Shown here piece after piece: positions 16,591-24,706 of a DNA stretch of 64,000 bases; the first letter of the stretch is position 1, and each line of letters begins with the position of its first letter. A model generated the notes under the pieces. That model saw only the letters and a list, made by a program, of their open reading frames with translations, searched no databases and was not told the origin of the DNA. Both the position numbers and the translations under genes were made by a program. The DNA comes from Microbacteriaceae bacterium (GTDB lineage Bacteria > Actinomycetota > Actinomycetes > Actinomycetales > Microbacteriaceae): NCBI GenBank assembly GCA_009780695.1, contig WQZN01000012.1, positions 1 to 64,000 of the forward strand. The letters run 5' to 3'.

Positions 16591-17676
16591 TTACTTGATG
16601 TTCGAGTCGAACCACGAGTTCACTTGACCCTCGAGCGGGCCCCAGAACTTCGGGTCAAGGGTCTGGAAGTCGCTCGGGAACGCCGGCAGCTGCGAGAGCG
16701 GCGTGACCCCGTTGATGATCGGCCAGAACAGCGAGTCGCCGCTCGGGTCGCCGGTGAGCATGACGGCCTGGCCCTCGGGGGAGAGGACGTAGTCGACGAA
16801 CTGCTGCGCCTCCTTCTGCACAGCGGCGGGCGCGCCCTTGTCGATCGCGATGACGCTCGGCAGCAGGGTGGACTTGGGCAGGTAGACGATCTTCGGGTCG
16901 AAGTTCGCCGTCGGCTTGACCTTGATGGTCTCGCCGATCGCCGCGGAGCTCTGGATCATGCCGTAGTCGATCTGGCCGGTCTCGAGCGCGTGCAGGGTGT
17001 CGCCGTTCGTCGGGAAGACGTGCAGGCCGTTGGACTTCAGCTTGGTGAAGAAGTCCTCACCCGCCTTGACGCCGTTCTGCTCGCCGCCGAGCTGGTTCAT
17101 GACGCCGGCGATGAACGGGAAGGTCGGGCCCGACTGCGCCGGGTCGTTCATGCCGACCTTGCCCTTGTAGGGCGCGGTGAGCAGATCCTGGTAGGTGGCC
17201 GGGACGGCCTTGACCTTGGCGGCGTTGTAGATCAGCGCAGCCATCGCGGTCGTCGCGACGGGCGAGTAGCCGTGGTCGGCGGGCACGAGGGCGGCGCCGG
17301 CGCTGGTGTACGAGACGGTCGACGACTGGTACGACGCAAGCAGGCCCTGCTGGTCGAGGGACGAGAAGGCGGTGTCGCCGTCGGCCCAGAACAGCGACCA
17401 CTGCGGGTTGTTCTTCTCGGCGGTGATCTTGGTCAGCAGCGGGCCGGTGCTGTCGTCGTCCACGTTCACCTTGATGCCGGTCTTGGCGGTGAAGGCCTTG
17501 GCGACCGTCGCGTCGTAACCGACGGCTGCGTAGAGGTTGAGCGGCTGTGAGGCGCTCGCCTTCGAGGTGGAGCCGGAGTGGGAGGTCGTGCTGGCCGGCG
17601 ACGACGAGCAGGCGGCGAGAGCGCCGGCCGCGATGACCGCCGCGGCGACCGCCGCGACGCGAGTGAGCTTGGGCAT
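16591..17676 (-). CDS. ABC transporter substrate-binding lipoprotein (Fe3+/thiamine class)
   Basis: Lipid-anchored binding protein of 361 residues. The signal peptide ends in a lipobox LAAC (Cys at about 23), followed by a Ser/Thr-rich linker and a type II binding fold (LNLYAAVGYDATVAKAF, WADGDTAFSSL, LHALETGQIDYGMIQSSAAIG). This layout fits the FbpA/ThiB/2-aminoethylphosphonate group. Fe3+ is favoured by the fused permease and the FTR1-like neighbour but is not proven. AAGGG lies upstream of the ATG, and a palindrome sits 43-56 bases upstream. Confidence 0.9.
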   Translation of the reverse strand: MPKLTRVAAVAAAVIAAGALAACSSSPASTTSHSGSTSKASASQPLNLYAAVGYDATVAKAFTAKTGIKVNVDDDSTGPLLTKITAEKNNPQWSLFWADGDTAFSSLDQQGLLASYQSSTVSYTSAGAALVPADHGYSPVATTAMAALIYNAAKVKAVPATYQDLLTAPYKGKVGMNDPAQSGPTFPFIAGVMNQLGGEQNGVKAGEDFFTKLKSNGLHVFPTNGDTLHALETGQIDYGMIQSSAAIGETIKVKPTANFDPKIVYLPKSTLLPSVIAIDKGAPAAVQKEAQQFVDYVLSPEGQAVMLTGDPSGDSLFWPIINGVTPLSQLPAFPSDFQTLDPKFWGPLEGQVNSWFDSNIK

Positions 17677-17718
17677 GGAGAGGACCCTTCGGATGCAGGA
17701 ATGTGTTGTAGCTCGGGC

Positions 17719-17732
17719 GTAACAACAGTTAC
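17719..17732. promoter_or_regulatory. Palindromic operator candidate upstream of the metal ABC operon
   Basis: Perfect inverted repeat GTAAC-AACA-GTTAC, 43 bases before the binding-protein start codon. It precedes a TACAAC -10-like box on the minus strand. It shares its half-site with 13707-13718. Confidence 0.5.
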
Positions 17733-17968
17733 GGACGCTACGAAACAGTTCTTGATCCGCGGTGGCTCGGAATCAACACGCAGGTGAACGGATGCCCCGA
17801 GTTCGGGGGCGGCGACCTGCCGGGGCATCCGCCATCATGCGCGAGCCTTCTATGCGCGCCTCTCAGCAAAGAAAATCCATTCCGATCACGTATTTCTTTC
17901 ATAGATGATTCCCCAGTTGTGTTCACTGAGCCGTCGTGTGGATGCGGGCGTGCGTTCATGGGGCCCCC

Positions 17969-18018
17969 CGAAGGTGTCACGGAGCCGTGTGTGTCGATCC
18001 CCTCCGACACCGGCTTCG
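17969..18018 (+). other. Imperfect 5' leader hairpin
   Basis: CGAAG-GTGTC-GGAG pairs with CTCC-GACAC-CTTCG around a loop, just upstream of the ribosome site of the secreted-protein gene. It could affect message stability or translation. No known riboswitch is recognised. Confidence 0.35.
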
Positions 18019-18044
18019 TTCACGACACCCATCGAAGGAGAACC

Positions 18045-19670
18045 ATGTCGTCGAAAACCCGGGGTCTGCGTCGCAGCCTCCTCGCCCTCGGCCTCGCCGG
18101 CGCCACCGCCGTCGCGGTCGCCGGCCCCGCCCTCGCCGCCCCGGCGATCGGCAACGGCCAGGGCAGCGTCCACCTCGCCAAGGGCGACCTGCTGGTCAGC
18201 ACGAGCCACTGGACGGTCACCCCGAACGTCGTCGCAGGCCAGACGCAGCTCGCCCCGAACTGCACGCCCGGCAACTGCGTCACCGCCATCGCGGGCGGCG
18301 GCTACCCGGGTCTCCTCAACAACGACCAGATCGACGGCTCCTTCGGTGTGACCTCGCCGATCACCCTCAACGAGCTCGACCCGAACTCGGGCGCGGTGCT
18401 GCAGTCGTTCGACGTCCCGACCGACCAGGCCGTCACGAGCTTCTCCTCGAAGTCCGAGCTCGCGCTCAACCAGTCGACGAGCGGCAACGCGGTCACCTTC
18501 ATGGGCTACGCCTCGACCCCGGGCCAGCTCGACGTGTCGAACTCGAACACCCCCGGTGTCATCGACCCGACCAACCCGAACCCGAACGCGACCTACCGCG
18601 TGGTCATCACGCTCGGCGTCGACGGCAAGTTCACCTACACCGACACCAACGCGTACAGCGGCAACAACGGCCGTGCCGCCGTTCTCAACGACGCGGGCGG
18701 CGCGGACAGCATCTACACCGCGGGCAACGCCGGCAACGGCGCCAACCCGCAGCCGACCGGCGTCGTGATGGGCGCGGGCGCGCAGATCATCACTCCGTCG
18801 AAGCTCGACCAGGCGCAGCAGAACCCCGGCCAGCCCACCCCGGTCGGCTCGTTCAGCGTCACGCAGCTCGGCGACAAGGCGGACAAGGTCGGCAAGGACA
18901 CCAACTTCCGCGGCCTGACCATCTCGAACAACGTCCTGTACTTCACCAAGGGCTCGGGCAGCAACGGCGTCAACACCGTCTACTTCCTCGACACCACCGG
19001 CACCGCCTGCCCGACCGGTGTGGGCGTGCCTGCCGCCGGCGCGCAGCTGCCGAGCGCCGGCCTGACCGCCGACGCGCAGAGCGGCCTGCTGCCGAACAAC
19101 ATGTGCATCCTCGCGGGCTTCCCGACGACGACGGCCAAGACCGACACCGACTTCTTCCCGTTCGGTCTGTGGTTCGCCAACAAGGACACCCTGTATGTGT
19201 CGCAGGAGGGCGACGGCAGCGACGGCTACGACGCCGCGACCAACACCTGGACCGACGCGGCCGCTTCGACGACCGCCGGCCTGCAGAAGTACTCCTTCGA
19301 CGCCGCGAGCCAGTCGTGGAAGCTCGACTACACCCTGCAGAACGGCCTGAACCTGGGCCAGTCGTACCAGGTGGCCGGCTACCCGACCGGTGACAACTCG
19401 ATCACGGGTCTGCCGTGGAACCCGAGCGTCGACGGCCTGCGCAACATCAACGGCCGCGTGAACGCCGACGGCACCGTGACCATCTGGGCCGCGACCTCGA
19501 CGGTCTCCGGCGGCGGCGACCAGGGCGGCGACCCCAACGCGCTCGTCCGGGTCACCGACAAGGTCTCGGCGACCACCGCGGCCGCGAACGAGAAGTTCCA
19601 GACCGTGATGGCGCCGTCCTACGGCACCGTCGTCCGCGGCGTCTCCTTCACCCCGGGCACGAAGAACTAG
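18045..19670 (+). CDS. Secreted beta-rich protein of unknown function
   Basis: Exported protein of 541 residues. The ATG at 18045 has AAGGAGA upstream. A Sec signal peptide ends in AxA (GPALAAPA, cleavage near residue 30). The mature part is rich in Gly, Asn, Thr and Asp, with repeated strand-turn patterns and paired cysteines (NCTPGNC, later ACPTG and NMC). Segments such as DTLYVSQEGDGSDGYD and LQKYSFDAASQSWKLDY look like beta-propeller blades. The protein does not match a family I can name with confidence. It stands alone, with its own leader and terminator. Confidence 0.8.
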   Translation: MSSKTRGLRRSLLALGLAGATAVAVAGPALAAPAIGNGQGSVHLAKGDLLVSTSHWTVTPNVVAGQTQLAPNCTPGNCVTAIAGGGYPGLLNNDQIDGSFGVTSPITLNELDPNSGAVLQSFDVPTDQAVTSFSSKSELALNQSTSGNAVTFMGYASTPGQLDVSNSNTPGVIDPTNPNPNATYRVVITLGVDGKFTYTDTNAYSGNNGRAAVLNDAGGADSIYTAGNAGNGANPQPTGVVMGAGAQIITPSKLDQAQQNPGQPTPVGSFSVTQLGDKADKVGKDTNFRGLTISNNVLYFTKGSGSNGVNTVYFLDTTGTACPTGVGVPAAGAQLPSAGLTADAQSGLLPNNMCILAGFPTTTAKTDTDFFPFGLWFANKDTLYVSQEGDGSDGYDAATNTWTDAAASTTAGLQKYSFDAASQSWKLDYTLQNGLNLGQSYQVAGYPTGDNSITGLPWNPSVDGLRNINGRVNADGTVTIWAATSTVSGGGDQGGDPNALVRVTDKVSATTAAANEKFQTVMAPSYGTVVRGVSFTPGTKN

Positions 19671-19683
19671 CTCTACGCACGAC

Positions 19684-19718
19684 AACGGCGCGCGGCCCTC
19701 ACGGGGTCGCGCGCCGTT
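19684..19718. terminator. Bidirectional terminator hairpin
   Basis: A perfect 11-base-pair stem, AACGGCGCGCG (19684-19694) with its complement (19708-19718). It lies between the convergent secreted-protein and DedA genes. Confidence 0.75.
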
Positions 19719-19735
19719 GCGGTGTCGGCCGGGTC

Positions 19736-20359
19736 TCAGTCCTGCGCGGCGGCCTTGCGGCGCCCGCGCAGCGCGCTGATCGCGAGCGGGGCGACGGAGA
19801 CGAGGACGACGACGATCATGAGCGCGTCGATGTTCTTCGTGACGAACGGGATGCCGCCGAGCAGCACGCCGAGCACGACCATGACCACCGACCACAGCAC
19901 GCCGCCCAGGGCGTTCCAGCCGAGGAACCGGCGGTAGGGCATGGCGACGATGCCGGCGGAGAGCGGCACGTAGGTGCGCACGACGGGCACGAAGCGCCCG
20001 AGCACGAGCGAGACGCCGCCGTAGCGGGCGAAGAACGCCTCGGCGCGCGCGAGGTGCTCGGTCTTGAGCACCCGGGCGTCCGGCTTGAACAGGCCGCGCC
20101 CGAAGCGCCGGCCCAGCCAGAAGCCGACCTGGTCGCCCGCGAACGCGGCGCACGAGGCCACGACGGCGACCGACCACGCGTGGATGCCGAGGTGCGGGGC
20201 GAGGATCGCGGCGGTGATCAGCAGCGAGTCGCCGGGCAGGAACGGGAAGAGCACGCCGGACTCGATGAACACGATGACCGCGATGCCGACCAGGACCCAC
20301 GGCCCGAATGAGTGCAGCAGACCCGACGGGTCGAGCAGCGACACGGTGGCGAGGTGCAT
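19736..20359 (-). CDS. DedA-family membrane protein
   Basis: Integral membrane protein of 207 residues in the DedA/SNARE-associated family, thought to flip lipids such as undecaprenyl phosphate and to support membrane-potential homeostasis. Family motifs are visible: ESGVLFPFLPGDSLL and the conserved F-x-R-x-x-P-x-x-R region, here LVLGRFVPVVRTYVP followed by SAGIVAMPYRRFLGWN. The ATG at 20359 has AAGGA upstream. An open extension to 20458 is unlikely to be translated. Confidence 0.92.
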   Translation of the reverse strand: MHLATVSLLDPSGLLHSFGPWVLVGIAVIVFIESGVLFPFLPGDSLLITAAILAPHLGIHAWSVAVVASCAAFAGDQVGFWLGRRFGRGLFKPDARVLKTEHLARAEAFFARYGGVSLVLGRFVPVVRTYVPLSAGIVAMPYRRFLGWNALGGVLWSVVMVVLGVLLGGIPFVTKNIDALMIVVVLVSVAPLAISALRGRRKAAAQD

Positions 20360-20542
20360 GATGCGGGTTCCTTCGGAGGTCGGAAGCGGGTAGGAGGCCA
20401 CGATCTCAGCGCCGCGATCAGGAACGCCAAAGAATTCGCCGGTGTACGGCATCCTCACGGAAAAGCCGCGAATCGATCAGCTACCGGGCGGCGGGCTCGG
20501 AGTCTTGGACGTTTCTTTCCGTCGGCATCAGAGGTTGGCGGC

Positions 20543-21445
20543 ATGAGCACTCATGCGACCCCGTCGGCCCCCAACGTGCGCCGACTCCTGAACAAGGTGC
20601 CCGAAGTCACCCTCTACTTCTGGATCATCAAGGTCCTGTGCACGACCATCGGCGAGACGATGTCCGACAACCTGATGGGCATGTTCGCCGTCGGCGGTGA
20701 CAATGCGAGCCCCGAGCAGCTGCAGATCGCGCTGTACAAGGTGGCCGCGATCACGGTCGGCGTGCTGGCGATCCTGCTGACCGTCCAGTTTCGCCTGAAG
20801 CGCTATGTCGCGGTCGTCTACTGGGCGAACATCGTCGTGATCAGCGTGCTCGGCACGCAGATCACCGACATGTTCGAGGGCCAGGGCGACGTGCCGAACA
20901 ACATGTGGGCGATCACGATCGTGTCGGTCAGCTTCGTCGCCGCGGTGTTCCTCGCCTGGTGGCTGGTCGAGCGCACGCTGTCGATGCACTCGATCACGAC
21001 CACGCGCCGCGAGGGCTTCTACTGGCTGGCGATCCTCGCCACCTTCGCCACCGGCACCGCGGTCGGCGACCTGATCGCCGAGAAGTTCAGCCTCGGCTAC
21101 CTCACCACGCTCGAGATCTTCGCCGCCGTCATCGCGATCCTCGCGATCGTCTGGAAGGTGACGCCGATCAACGGCGTGCTCGCCTTCTGGATGGTCTACA
21201 TCATGACCCGGCCGCTGGGCGCCTCGACCGGCGACTTCCTCTCGCAGCGCGGCAACCAAGGTCTCGACTGGGGCACCAACACGACGAGCTGGGTCTTCCT
21301 CGGCGTCATCGTCGCGCTCGTCGTCTTCCTGCAGATCACGAAGCCGGATGTCACACGCACCGAGCCGATCGCCGACCATGAGCCGGCCTCCGCACACCAG
21401 CAGCTCGTGACCAACTCCGCGGGGAACGCACTCGACGCGTCCTGA
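20543..21445 (+). CDS. COG4705-type membrane protein
   Basis: Polytopic membrane protein of 300 residues with about eight segments. It begins with the family signature LNKVPEVTLYFWIIKVLCTTIGETMSD and contains the related TGTAVGDLIAEKF and ASTGDFLSQ repeats. The short T-x-x-GD/ET-x-x-D motifs recur in each half, suggesting an internal duplication. The function is unknown. It is flanked by its own strong terminator and is divergent from the DedA gene. Confidence 0.8.
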   Translation: MSTHATPSAPNVRRLLNKVPEVTLYFWIIKVLCTTIGETMSDNLMGMFAVGGDNASPEQLQIALYKVAAITVGVLAILLTVQFRLKRYVAVVYWANIVVISVLGTQITDMFEGQGDVPNNMWAITIVSVSFVAAVFLAWWLVERTLSMHSITTTRREGFYWLAILATFATGTAVGDLIAEKFSLGYLTTLEIFAAVIAILAIVWKVTPINGVLAFWMVYIMTRPLGASTGDFLSQRGNQGLDWGTNTTSWVFLGVIVALVVFLQITKPDVTRTEPIADHEPASAHQQLVTNSAGNALDAS

Positions 21446-21456
21446 CCCGCACAACA

Positions 21457-21487
21457 CGAAGGCCCCCGGGAACCCCGGGGGCCTTCG
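21457..21487. terminator. Strong bidirectional terminator
   Basis: A 14-base-pair stem CGAAGGCCCCCGGG with its complement and a three-base loop, between convergent genes. The stem is nearly identical to the one at 24661-24695. Confidence 0.88.
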
Positions 21488-21514
21488 CTCATGCACGGTC
21501 GCGGGGCGGCACGA

Positions 21515-22966
21515 CTACGCCGCGGCGTCTCGCGCGGTCGTGGGGCGTGCGACGAGCAGGGCCAGCACCGCGGCGACCAGCGCGGCGGCGCCGCAGATGG
21601 CGAACAGCACGCGGTAAGCGGTCAGCGAGGGCAGCACGGCCGGGCCGAGCGTGATCGTGAACGCCGCGAGGATCGAGCCGCCGAGCGCGCTCGCGAGCGA
21701 GCTGCCGAGCGAGCGGACGACCGTGTTGACGCTGTTGGCGGAGGCGAGCTCGTGGTGCGGGGTGTTGGCGCTGATGAGGGCCGGCATCGCCGCATAGCCG
21801 ATGCCCGTGCCGATGCCGACGACCGTGCTGCCGACGACGACCTGCCAGAGGTCCGCGTGCACGGTGATGCGCAGCACCCAGCCGACGGCGACGATGACGG
21901 CGCCGATGGCGAGCGTGCGGCCGGCGCCGATGCCGTTGATCAGGCGGGCCGCGACGGGCGCGAAGATCAGCATGCACAGGCCGCTCGGCAGCATCGTGAG
22001 GCCGGCCGTCAGGGTCGAGGCGGCGAAGCCGTAGCCCGTCTCCTTCGGCATCTCGACATACGTCGCCGTCCCGATCAGCGAGGCGAACAGCGCGAAGCCG
22101 ATGAAGAGCGACGCGATGTTCGTCAGCAGGATCGGGCGGCGCGACAGGGACGACAGATCGATGAGCGGGTCGCGGCGGCGCGCCTCCCAGAAGCCGAAGG
22201 CGGCGAACAGCACGGCGGATGCCGCGAACAGCCAGATCACCCGGGCCGAGCTCCACCCCCAGGCCGATCCCTCGGAGAGCGGCAGCAGCAGCGCGACGAG
22301 CGCGCCGGCGAGCAGCAGGGCGCCGAGCATGTCGATGCGGCCGCCGGCGGGGTCGTGGGACTCGGGGACGAAGACGAGGATGCCGGCGAAGGCCACGGCC
22401 GCACCGACGGCGGTGATCCAGAACAGCAGGTGGAAGTCGCCGTGCTCGGCGATCAGGCCGGCGAAGGGCAGGCCCAGCGCGCCGCCGACGCCGAGCATGG
22501 CCGAGATCGTCGCCATCGCGCTCGCACGGCGCTTCTTGGGCAGCAGCGTCGCGAGCAGCGAGATGCCGAGCGGGATCGCGCCGGACGAGACCCCCTGGAT
22601 CGCGCGGCCGATGATCAGCACGGTGATGTCACCCGAGATCGCGGTGATGAGCGAGCCGAGCACCATGGCGCCGATCGCGACGAGCAGCATGAGCTTCTTG
22701 CCCCACATGTCGCCGAGCTTGCCGAGCAGCGGGACGGCGACCGCGCCGACGAGCAGGGTCGAGGTGAGCAGCCACTGCACGGTCGCGGTGTCCGAGTGGA
22801 GCTTCTGCGGCAACTCGGCCAGCACGGGCACGAGCAGCGACTGCGACAGCGAGACCACGAGCGCGCCGAGGCCCACGAGGAGCAGCCAGAAGGTCGCCTT
22901 CCCGCCGCCGACCCGTTCGGCCTCGAGGTCGAGTTCGTCTTCTGATTCGGCTTCGGCGATGCGCAT
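21515..22966 (-). CDS. MFS drug exporter, DHA2-like (14 segments)
   Basis: Multidrug-type proton antiporter of 483 residues with about 14 membrane segments. The loop 2-3 signature is LGKLGDMWGKK, and the motif C region is GRAIQGVSSGAIPLGISLL. The ATG at 22966 is preferred because AGAAGGA lies six bases upstream; an in-frame ATG 15 bases earlier overlaps that site. It is divergent from a TetR regulator across three perfect operators, so export is probably induced by a ligand of that regulator. The substrate is unknown. Confidence 0.92.
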   Translation of the reverse strand: MRIAEAESEDELDLEAERVGGGKATFWLLLVGLGALVVSLSQSLLVPVLAELPQKLHSDTATVQWLLTSTLLVGAVAVPLLGKLGDMWGKKLMLLVAIGAMVLGSLITAISGDITVLIIGRAIQGVSSGAIPLGISLLATLLPKKRRASAMATISAMLGVGGALGLPFAGLIAEHGDFHLLFWITAVGAAVAFAGILVFVPESHDPAGGRIDMLGALLLAGALVALLLPLSEGSAWGWSSARVIWLFAASAVLFAAFGFWEARRRDPLIDLSSLSRRPILLTNIASLFIGFALFASLIGTATYVEMPKETGYGFAASTLTAGLTMLPSGLCMLIFAPVAARLINGIGAGRTLAIGAVIVAVGWVLRITVHADLWQVVVGSTVVGIGTGIGYAAMPALISANTPHHELASANSVNTVVRSLGSSLASALGGSILAAFTITLGPAVLPSLTAYRVLFAICGAAALVAAVLALLVARPTTARDAAA

Positions 22967-22998
22967 CGGTGTCCTTCTCATGCGGGCGGCAGGGTGGT

Positions 22999-23013
22999 GT
23001 CAACGCTGTTGAC
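22999..23013. promoter_or_regulatory. TetR operator O1
   Basis: Perfect palindrome GTCAAC-GCT-GTTGAC, first of three copies spaced exactly 23 bases apart. It is nearest to the MFS gene. Confidence 0.8.
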
Positions 23014-23021
23014 AATGCTCA

Positions 23022-23036
23022 GTCAACACTGTTGAC
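23022..23036. promoter_or_regulatory. TetR operator O2
   Basis: GTCAAC-ACT-GTTGAC. Its right arm with the next base forms TTGACA, a consensus -35 box for the rightward promoter. Confidence 0.8.
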
Positions 23037-23060
23037 ACGGTTCTGTCAACGCTGTTGACT
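23032..23060 (+). promoter_or_regulatory. Promoter of the TetR gene, overlapping O2 and O3
   Basis: TTGACA (23032-23037), a 17-base spacer and TTGACT (23055-23060) as -10, then six bases to the ATG at 23067. This fits an autorepressed, leaderless transcript. Confidence 0.45.
23045..23059. promoter_or_regulatory. TetR operator O3
   Basis: GTCAAC-GCT-GTTGAC, identical to O1. It ends seven bases before the TetR ATG. Confidence 0.8.
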
Positions 23061-23066
23061 AGGTGG

Positions 23067-23645
23067 ATGGAGCACGCGAGCGACGACGAGCAGGCCCCCG
23101 AGGCGGAGGGCGCCACTCCGACGCAGCGTGCGATCGCGCTCGCGGCGCGCGAGCTGTTCGAGGCCAAGGGCTACGGCGCCGCCTCGATCCGCGAGATCGC
23201 GAAGGCGGCCGGCGTGGACCCGGCGCTCGTCATCCGCCACTTCGGGTCCAAGGACGAGCTCTTCGCCCGTGTCATCGGCTTCGACGAGCACTTCGCCCCG
23301 CATCTCGACGGCCCGTTGGGCACCGTGGGCGAGCGCCTCACGGCGTACCTGCTGGATGCCTCGCACACGCAGCTGCGCGCGAGCTTCAGCGCGATCGTGC
23401 GAGCCGCGGACCATGAGCGCGTGCGCGTCGAGTTCCAGGACTCGCTGCGCCGCCTGCTCGTCGAGAAGCTCAGCGCGCGGATGTCGGGCGATGACACCCT
23501 GCTGCGCGCGTGGCTCGTCTCGGCGCAGCTCGTCGGGCTGATCCACTCGTGGGACGCCGTCGGCGGCGAGAGCGCGACGCCGGAGGCGCGCGCACAGGTC
23601 GCCCGGCTGTACGGCGCAGCCATCCAGAAGCTCATCACCCCCTGA
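23067..23645 (+). CDS. TetR-family repressor of the MFS exporter
   Basis: Regulator of 192 residues with an N-terminal TetR helix-turn-helix (TQRAIALAARELFEAKGY and IREIAKAAGVDPALVIRHFGSKDELF) and a helical ligand domain with a TetR_C-like LLRAWLVSAQLVGLIHSW. The ATG at 23067 is chosen over an in-frame TTG at 23055, which lies inside operator O3. It very likely represses itself and the divergent exporter by binding the three palindromes. The end of the gene is 34 bases from the alcohol dehydrogenase start, so the two may be co-transcribed. Confidence 0.92.
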   Translation: MEHASDDEQAPEAEGATPTQRAIALAARELFEAKGYGAASIREIAKAAGVDPALVIRHFGSKDELFARVIGFDEHFAPHLDGPLGTVGERLTAYLLDASHTQLRASFSAIVRAADHERVRVEFQDSLRRLLVEKLSARMSGDDTLLRAWLVSAQLVGLIHSWDAVGGESATPEARAQVARLYGAAIQKLITP

Positions 23646-23679
23646 ACCCGAACCGCCTCACGAGTCGAAGGAGACCGGA

Positions 23680-24639
23680 ATGAAGGCATGGCAGTACCCG
23701 GGCGGACACCGCCCCATCGAGCTGAACGAGGTGCCGGAACCGGTGCCCGCACCGCACCAGGTGATCATCGACGTCAAGGCTGCGGGGCTGTGCCACTCGG
23801 ACCTGATGTACATGGAGAACGGCGACGGCGTCATGCCGTTCCTGCCGATGACCCAGGGCCACGAGAACGCAGGGGTGATCAGCGCCGTCGGCAGCGAGGT
23901 CGTCGGCTTCGCGGTCGGCGATGTCGTGGGCGTCAACTCCGCGGGCGTCCAGCCGCCGCTCGGCATGTTCACCCCCGGCGGCTTCGCGGGCCGGCTCGCG
24001 GCCGACCACCGCGACCTCGCGCGCGTTCCGGCCGGCCTCGACCTGTCGCTGGCGGCGCTCGCGACGGATGCCGGCATGACCTCGTACCACGCCATGATCA
24101 AGGCCGGCCGCGCCGCCGCGGGCATGAAGGTCGGCGTCATCGGCTTCGGCGGCCTCGGCCAGATCGGCGCCCGCGCGGCCGTGCTGGCGGGCGCCGAGGT
24201 GCACGTGGCCGAGGTGAAGGAAGAGGTGTGGCCGCTCGCGCGGGCCGCGGGCGTCACGGCATGTGTGAAGGATGCCGATGAGTGGGCGGCCGGGGCCGCG
24301 AACCCCATGGCGGGCGGCAGCTTCGACCTGGTCGTCGACTACGCCGGCTTCGACACGACGCAGAAGGCGCTCAACGCCGTGAAGCGCGGCGGCACCGTGG
24401 TGCAGGTCGGGCTCGGCAAGCCGACGTTCACGGTCATCACCCCCTCGATCCTCGGCAAGCGGATCATCGGCTCGCTCGGCGGCACCGTCGAGGACATCGA
24501 GGAGGTCTATGCGCTGATGCTGTCCGGCGACCTCGCCCCGGCATACACCGAGATCGCCTTCGACGAGATCGGCGCAGGGCTCGAGAGGCTCAGGGACAAC
24601 CAGGTGATCGGGCGGCTCGTCGCGCGTTTCGGGGACTAG
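23680..24639 (+). CDS. Zinc-dependent alcohol dehydrogenase (medium chain)
   Basis: MDR-family NAD(P)-dependent dehydrogenase of 319 residues. Catalytic zinc ligands are Cys in AGLCHSDLM and His-Glu in TQGHENAGVI. The GroES-like fold is followed by a Rossmann domain with VIGFGGLGQIG. The four-cysteine structural zinc lobe is missing, which explains the short length. GAAGGAGACC precedes the ATG. It may be transcribed with the TetR gene and terminates at a strong hairpin. The substrate alcohol or aldehyde is unknown. Confidence 0.92.
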   Translation: MKAWQYPGGHRPIELNEVPEPVPAPHQVIIDVKAAGLCHSDLMYMENGDGVMPFLPMTQGHENAGVISAVGSEVVGFAVGDVVGVNSAGVQPPLGMFTPGGFAGRLAADHRDLARVPAGLDLSLAALATDAGMTSYHAMIKAGRAAAGMKVGVIGFGGLGQIGARAAVLAGAEVHVAEVKEEVWPLARAAGVTACVKDADEWAAGAANPMAGGSFDLVVDYAGFDTTQKALNAVKRGGTVVQVGLGKPTFTVITPSILGKRIIGSLGGTVEDIEEVYALMLSGDLAPAYTEIAFDEIGAGLERLRDNQVIGRLVARFGD

Positions 24640-24660
24640 CCCGGCCCTCGCCGAGGCGCA

Positions 24661-24695
24661 CGAAGGCCCCCGGGGGACAACCCCGGGGGCCTTCG
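24661..24695. terminator. Strong bidirectional terminator
   Basis: A perfect 15-base-pair stem beginning CGAAGGCCCCCGGGG with the loop GACAA, between convergent genes. Confidence 0.9.
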
Positions 24696-24706
24696 GCGTG
24701 GGTGCC

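Larger units (their letters stand above)
17677..18044. other. Divergent intergenic region with no gene
   Basis: This 368-base gap separates the binding-protein operon from the secreted-protein gene. It holds the palindrome at 17719-17732, an AT-rich stretch near 17875-17910 likely to carry the rightward promoter, and an imperfect leader hairpin at 17969-18018. I see no convincing small gene. Confidence 0.6.

Noticed and set aside
15146..16627. Very long plus-strand frame rich in Arg, Glu and Asp opposite the ABC permease
   Set aside because: Low-complexity antisense translation without motifs; the minus-strand permease has membrane segments and EAA loops.
17677..17735. Riboswitch upstream of the binding-protein gene
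   Set aside because: Only about 60 bases with one palindrome lie upstream; there is no room for a TPP or other known aptamer fold.
17886..20300. 804-codon minus-strand frame spanning the secreted-protein gene
   Set aside because: It overlaps two genes with clear signals, and its composition is repetitive Arg/Gly/Val shadow coding.
22999..23059. CRISPR-like or attachment-site repeats
   Set aside because: Each unit is a perfect short palindrome within a divergent promoter next to a TetR gene; operator is the simpler reading.
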